NCBI RefSeq assembly: GCF_000003855.2
Contig: NW_003101667.1
Location: 1,180,207-1,242,455, forward strand
Source of the DNA: Blastomyces gilchristii SLH14081
Lineage: Eukaryota > Ascomycota > Eurotiomycetes > Onygenales > Ajellomycetaceae
Length of the DNA stretch: 62,249 nt
Direction: 5' to 3'
Shown: piece by piece, positions 56,173 through 62,249 of the stretch
How the letters are laid out: every line of letters begins with the position of its first letter
How positions within the stretch are numbered: position 1 is the first letter of the stretch
The notes under the pieces: model-generated
What the model saw: only the letters and a program-made list of their open reading frames with translations
Database searches by the model: none
Told to the model about the DNA's origin: nothing
Position numbers and translations under genes: made by a program

Positions 56173-58544
56173 CTAGTCTTGTGTATACGTCCAGTAATCC
56201 ATCACACCCCCGTTATCCCAATAAGGCTGGAAGATATTCAGCGAATCCATCGTAAACGCAATACCAAGGGAATTCGCGATGGAATCCTGCATAGTCTGGT
56301 CCTCCAGCTGGCCACAAAGACTGCCGCCACTGCCGTTGGTCATTTGCGTCCCGATGCTACGATTCTGAAGCGGGTTGGCACTGGCGATCTCAGATATATA
56401 AGAAGAGGCCTGGCTGGACTTGGTGCCGCTCTGGGAGTGATTGAGGAGTATATCAATCTTAGCGATGAGGCTGTGCGTGACGTTTGCGGCGCTCGCGGCG
56501 ATGGCGAAGTGGTTGCCGAAGGTCTCGAAGACGGTGATGGCCTTGTTGATTGCGTTGCGCGCGATCGGTGTCAAGGGGGTATTAGGGTGGGCCAGGATGA
56601 ATCCGATTAGGGAGAGTGAGGCGTTCCACTGCCACTGATATGCTTCATGCCAGCCGGGGAGAATGTCGGATTCGTTGAGGATTTGGTGGATAATATGAGT
56701 GATTGCCATTGCATGTTTGACGCAGGAAATGGCGTTGCTTTCAGCGTTGGGTCTGGAGATTGGAGAAAAGCAGATAAACGGGCGATACAGGTTCATGGAG
56801 AGGTTATGGTATAAAAGCTCCAGAAGCACCTGTTGCCGCTTCAACCACTGAGGTGCAAATCGCTCTACTTCTACCGGTGATCTGTCGGTAGAGAAACGCT
56901 CTCCATTCCCTTGTCGTTTCATTTTCAACGCCTCTGGCACGTTGGCTAGCCATTGCTGGAGAGCCTGCATATTTAACGAAAGGAATTCGGCTGCGTTCTC
57001 CAGGCCTTCTGGATCATTGTATAGGCTCTTCCCGTCATTTCTACCAAGGATTTCAGAGCAATGGTGATAAAATGCCGTGTAGATGGTACGGGTGGTGATT
57101 AACAGTTTAATATGATGTAGGCCGTGGGTAAGCCATGTGATGTCTTCGCCAAAGGAGCCAAAGTTAGAGCCGGAATGTAACGCTAGCTCATGATCGTCAG
57201 CTGGTAAACTGGCAGTGGCCTGGGAGAGTTGGGCGTAGAACGGCCGTCCGAGCTTCATGCATGTTTTGCTTTCTGTGGCATACAACGTCCACCACAATCG
57301 TTTCCGCAACTCCCTTTGCGGTCGCGGCATATCCTCTGAGGGTTCCGTGTGGATTCCTAGAATATGAGCTGTCCGAACAGCGACAGCCAAGGTGCTATGC
57401 GCCATGTTTTGGAATGACGCATTGCAAAGGAAGAAGAGGGAGAACATGTGGCATTGCAGAGTAGATATCGAGGGGCTTTCAAGCTCGGGAGCAAGTAAGG
57501 CTTGACATCGTCTATAAAACCATCGGCCTGCGATTGTCGCATCGTTGCTATCGACATCCGTCTTTGATGTAGTGTTTGCATCAGGCCGCGGCAAAGTCGC
57601 AACGCCATATTGCATAGTTATAGCAAGGATAATATCAACCAGTGCTGATGGTCTTCGAGGTTTCCCGGGAGTGTCCCAGAGAGACTTGTAGTACTCTCTA
57701 AACTCTCTTTCATCCAGAATTGGCAGCGTAGAATGATACGACTGCCAAAATAGATTTAAGAAGTAATCTTCCTGCGTTCCTGTCAGATCGTCACCATCTA
57801 TCGGTATATCGGCGGATAAAAGATTCTCTTCGATAGGTTCGTTCTTTGAACTAGTGGGGCACGCAAAGGACCTGCTCGCGGAATTGGGGTGAAAGTGATG
57901 ATCCAGATGCGGCTGCTGGAGAGCCGTGGCCAGGTAAGAACTTAGGCGACCAATGTAGTAGCACAGAGATGAAGGGCCATAAAACTGAGTCTGCTGAGAC
58001 TTGGCCGTCCTCGCATGGATTCCTTCCCAGTACCTCCTCTCGGGCCTGCCTGGCTTAAGAGCATCGAGTCCCTCGGGTGTGTACGCCGTCAACGACTGTG
58101 GTGGGCTCGGGGGAAGTACAACTTCCTTGGTTTCGGGCTGCTTGGTATCCTCAAGTTGCCGTTCTAGGTCTTTAATGCGCCGTTTTAATTTCTCGATTTC
58201 CCTACTCAGTGTGTCAGCCAAACGATCCATAACGCTGTCCCCGGATCCGGGGGTGGGGGGGTATAGGAAGAACTGGAGACAGCAGAAGACACCAACCTAA
58301 GAGCGTGAGGCAGCGTCCGCATCTCACTCTCCCCGTTGCTGGTACATTTCTCCCCTCTACCACGGCAGTTGGCACACGGGCGGTCATTGTCACATCTGAC
58401 CCGGTGTAGGCGGCACCAGTCGCAGGCTCTCGCAACCTGCCTGCGTTTGGGCCGTGCTGGAGGTGCACACCTAAAGGGGAGTTGCTCAGATTGGCTACCT
58501 ACCGCAGCGGGTTGGGACGAGCCTGTGGAGGTGGTATGCATCAT
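56173..58544 (-). CDS. Zn2Cys6 fungal transcription factor with Fungal_trans domain, about 770-790 aa
   Basis: The start ATG at 58544 gives a basic region and the zinc cluster [20 protein letters not shown] plus [10 protein letters not shown] (Cys 41, 44, 51, 57, 60, 67), which binds DNA as a binuclear zinc cluster. A heptad coiled coil follows ([20 protein letters not shown]), probably for dimerisation. The Fungal_trans domain shows [30 protein letters not shown] and [18 protein letters not shown]. The two halves are in different frames. Either a 62-nt intron (58296-58235, weak GTTGGT donor, ACAG acceptor, total 769 aa) or a missing C in the C7-A-C5 run (58252-58264) would join them. The target genes are unknown. 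It is a nuclear regulator. Confidence 0.88.
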
Positions 58545-61500
58545 TGCGGATTCGGACTCGAGAGAAGAATGTCACACTGTTCATGCACCCAGCTTGGGAT
58601 ATCGATGCCTCCTTGGCGGAGATTACTCCGACTGGTTCCGCCACGGTTGGTGTTGGACTTAGCGCGATGATATCCCTGCGCTTGAGATCTAGCGCTGAGT
58701 TTCTGAGAGAGCGCTGCCGCCATTTTCGTCCTCTTGATCGATGCGAACTCGTTTATACGTGTACTCTCCCCCAGTGCTGCATATGAGTGTGGCTGTTCTC
58801 AGAAATCTCTGTGTAGAGGAATCGAATCACGACGACACATTGCTCTCTGCGTTAAATCTATCAAATAACTTCCGCTGGCTGTGGAGACCGTGGGGCAGCG
58901 TCAAGTAGTAGAGTAGAGAGTGAGAGAGAGACAGCCTAGCCGAAAGGAGTTGCTCCGATAGCTGATGGAAGAATTGCACCTCCGGATCTCCAGATGGGCT
59001 AGCTCATCGTTCTCGTTGTCTCCCTTGAATTGATGCCTGACTTGCGGGTTTGCGGCAGGTCAAAACTACTCTGAAGAACGGAGAGAAGCTGGCTTTAGCC
59101 ATGTCATATCCACCTACTCCCGCTCTCAACTGAGTTACCTCCCGTTTTCCTGAGCAGGCAGACTGCTTCTAATCCATGGATAAAACCTGGTAACCCAAAA
59201 GAGGGTGAATTGAGGCGGGAATGACATTTAGTCCACATCGCTCCTATCACGGCCCAGAGGCACGACGACATCCACGGGTGTATGAAATGAGGGTGCTTCG
59301 GCCTTGCATTGGATAATCGATGCTTCACAAAACCAAGCCTGGCCCGCATGCCTGATCCTGATCTGCTATGGCGTGTTTGTCGAACGCAGCCGTGTGCGGC
59401 CATCCCGCACAAGGAGCAACGGGGATAAAATACGGGTCCCAGGGGATGATTCCCAGATGATGGACCGTCCATCAAAGCTTAATGAGACAGAGACATAAAT
59501 ACTTCCCGCCACTACCGAGATACGGCGGGCGCTGCGAGGGACAGTGAACCCTACTATCTCATGTTACTGGCTGAATGTATGAGGACATGGACATGAACAT
59601 GAACATTTATTGACCAGTTCCCGATACAAAAAAAGGTAGCAAGATCGCCATGTTCTGGAGGAGCTGCACTCCGGCGGTTCCAATATAAATCCGATTCAAT
59701 TGCGGTACCAGTATGGTACCCGTCATCTTGAATCGCAAAATAACTTCGTTCCCCATTTCTATCCTTCTCCCGCGGCAGCTTACGGTAACACTGCGCACCT
59801 CGCTGTGCGAAAGCTATTTCTTCTACAAAGATTCCCAGCCTGAAGTCTCTTTCCAACACCAAACCAATCCCTCTGGTGCGAGCGTAGGTACAGTACATAA
59901 GATCTCGTTGCTTCCTTTTCTCCTCCAACCTTCCCATTCCCCTTGAACTTTCTTTTTCCCTTCCTTAATTTGCTCTCAATGCGTCACTAACACTACATCA
60001 GCCGCCAAACTCTCCCAGAATGGGTGACCGCTCTCTGGTTCAAGCTATGGCGATAAAGTTGAAGAGACGACTGCTGCAACCCCGACGCCACCTTACTTGG
60101 GTATCACTGATGTAAGAGTCAACTGGAGTAAGTCACATTTTGCGGAATATCAACTGGAACGTTCTCGTTTGCCAAGGGCTAAAATTGAATAGTAACAAGT
60201 CTACTATTCAAGCTCAAGCAACCTCTATCGTCCTGAAGGGACGGGGCCGATTTTCGGTAACGGCGTGAGTGCCAAAGCAAATAAGATATGCAAAATCCCA
60301 GCACGGAATCGCAAGTTAAAGTTAACGTCATGGTGTCCCTATTCCTACGTCTTGGAAAACATTTCGCCTCGTGAAGCATCGATATACTCAATTAACAGAT
60401 ATCCTTGCTCAAGGGTACCGTTCTCTCGGCTTTGGTGTTGCATATGGGCTGTTCAAATCAGTGGACAGTCCACATTCCATCCAGGTGTGGAATTGGTACA
60501 TCGGGACAGTTCTGCTTTGGATCCATGCATACCTGCCCTCTTCACGAACGGATTTTCTCATCTGTGGTTCCCAGGGCAAGGTTCCACTCTCTCCAGCCTA
60601 GTATACCAAGGGAAATCGGATCATCAATTTATTATTCCCCGCCATCACTCTCTCAGTCATCGACGCCATCGCGGATGCAAACTCTGAAGCTTCCATGTAT
60701 CTAGTCCTCGACATGAATCTACTGAAGCCAGGAGCTGAGATGATGCACAGTGGGTTTCAACAATCAGGTTTGCGATTCCGGTGCAGATGATTAAAATAAC
60801 AAATTATCCCACCCCGGGTACTGCAGCTCATGGAGGGTATTGGAACCATCATCTTTTGCAGCAGCACGTGTTTCGGCGGGGCGGACAGCTGGCGCAGCAT
60901 GGCCCTGGGACACTCCTTTCAAACCTTTCTTTTTTGCCCTGTAGCTGGACACAAAAGTAGGACGGAGCAGAAGGACGTGAATCAATCCCGACCAGAATTC
61001 AGTCACCTTCGAGCAGCAGGTGGTTTGACAGAGCTTCTGCCAGCTCAGGTCAACAAATATGTCCCCTGTTGAGGTAGAATTGGCCAGGTGGCTGACTGTC
61101 TAATCAATCCCCTTCGAGTGAGATTAGCCCAGGGAGATACAGGCACTGGGGTGGCTTTTATTTTATTCGGGTTTTGACATTGCCTATTTTGCGCAATCCG
61201 TGTTTCAATTAGTTTAATTGGTTTGGCAGGCGGTTTGCTTGGCGGGCGAAGGCAGGATATATTTACATACAGCAGAGTGAGTGGGTGGAAGATTTTCCCC
61301 TTCTTCATCTTGCACAACAAAAGCATCAGGAAGGGTTTGGCATCATCTTCCATGACACTGATGGACAAAAGAAAAAAAATAATAATAATAATGGTAGAAG
61401 AAGAAACAACAAGCAAGCCTTCCGCTCGTGAGCATCGACCCGACCTCCTCATCCTGACCTAGACCTGGAGTAATTATCGGAACTCAATCAAAACGTGATA

Positions 61501-62249
61501 ATCAATTATTAATGAACGATATGGAGGTACAAAACCATCGAATCGCGTTAATTATGAAAACACAGTTGAATCTTAAAATGCACTGGGAGGGGAGTACTAA
61601 ACATTTACATTAACAAGGTAGGTAGTTAAGGTACTATTAATTAATGCTAAACAAAAGAGGGAGTGAAGAACTCTCTTTGATTATAACTAGTTAAGCGTAG
61701 AAAATAAAAGAACGTAAAATATTAGATGGAGATGGAACTGGAACTGGACGAAAACGACTCCTTCAAATATATATATAAATATATAAATAACTAACCCTGC
61801 ACGATATCACTGAAACAAAAAAGAGATAAAAAAAGAAAAAAGAAAAAAAGAAAAAAAAAGAAAAAAAAAGAAAAAGAACAAGGAAGAAAGAAAGAAAGAA
61901 TAAAAAAAACCAACAACTTTACATACATTCATTCAAACGTTCAATCATTCATTCATTCCATCAAATCTGCGAGATCTCATGTGTACACACAAACTCAAAC
62001 ACGTAAACGCTTCTACATAATTGTTTCAACTCATAAACACATAGAGAAACGTGACCTGTCGAAAAAGAAAGCAAAGCACTGCTTTTTCGCCAAGAAGGAA
62101 AATAAACAAGAGATGAAAAATTTGAAAAATTGAAAAATGAAAATGCGCGCGAAAAGGATGCAAAAAACGGATAAATTATCCATTGAAAATATGAGCCGGG
62201 ACCTGCAGTGGGAAGTCAGTCGACGGGCGATCAACAGCGGAGAAGAAAG
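58545..62249. other. Intergenic, upstream of the transcription factor, no gene recognised
   Basis: Many short frames, none with a recognisable domain or convincing start. The minus-strand frame at 59104-59475 and the plus-strand frames at 60265-60704 look spurious. An A/G-rich tract (AAAAAGAAAAAA-type) lies at 61819-61908, and AAT units at about 61377-61390. The first few hundred bases probably hold the promoter of the transcription factor gene. Confidence 0.4.

Noticed and set aside
59104..60704. Several frames of 100-140 codons
   Set aside because: They overlap on both strands, lack domains, and their translations change character without splice signals.

Overview
The window looks like a chromosome segment from a filamentous or dimorphic ascomycete, most likely of the Onygenales/Eurotiomycetes type. 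The evidence is fungal gene families (RTA1, a Git3/cAMP-receptor-like GPCR, a Zn2Cys6 regulator), short introns (about 60-100 nt) and a sharp two-part base composition. A genus cannot be fixed from sequence alone. An assembly gap of 100 N lies at 24165-24264.

Left part, about 1-35,000: an AT-rich block, strongly poor in CG, GG and CC but not in CA/TG, made almost entirely of mobile elements and their decayed remains. In order it holds: a perfect 899-bp inverted repeat carrying a degraded tRNA-Leu-like sequence in each arm; a 5'-truncated LINE (copy B); a broken retroelement gag gene; low-complexity DNA; a truncated LINE (copy D) with target-site duplications (TSDs) and a nested 507-bp hAT-like MITE; two more copies of that MITE; a nearly full-length LINE (copy A, about 7.5 kb, 15-bp TSD) with gag-like ORF1 and endonuclease/RT/RNase H ORF2; a tRNA-derived SINE with its own TSD and a tail resembling the LINE tail; a third truncated LINE with TSD (copy C); a fourth MITE; and a pair of inverted pyrimidine/purine satellite arrays.

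Right part, about 35,000-62,249: normal-composition DNA with few genes and long intergenic stretches. Supported genes are a 62-aa single-pass membrane protein (38115-38303, +), an uncharacterised 285-aa protein (40901-41758, +), a two-exon RTA1-family membrane protein (43442-44413, +), a two-exon seven-helix GPCR (49230-47765, -) and a Zn2Cys6/Fungal_trans transcription factor (58544-56173, -). A 252-bp TA-flanked MITE sits at 52501-52752, and a small island of decayed repeats at about 53620-54110.

How the parts fit: the LINE supplies the retrotransposition machinery, and the SINE appears to borrow it through a related 3' tail. A repeat-directed C-to-T process seems to have silenced the repeats. 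Its preferred context here appears to be CpC and CpG rather than the CpA of classic RIP, so lost tryptophan codons became TGA. The GC-rich 5' head of LINE copy A has escaped this decay, which is the most striking anomaly in the window.
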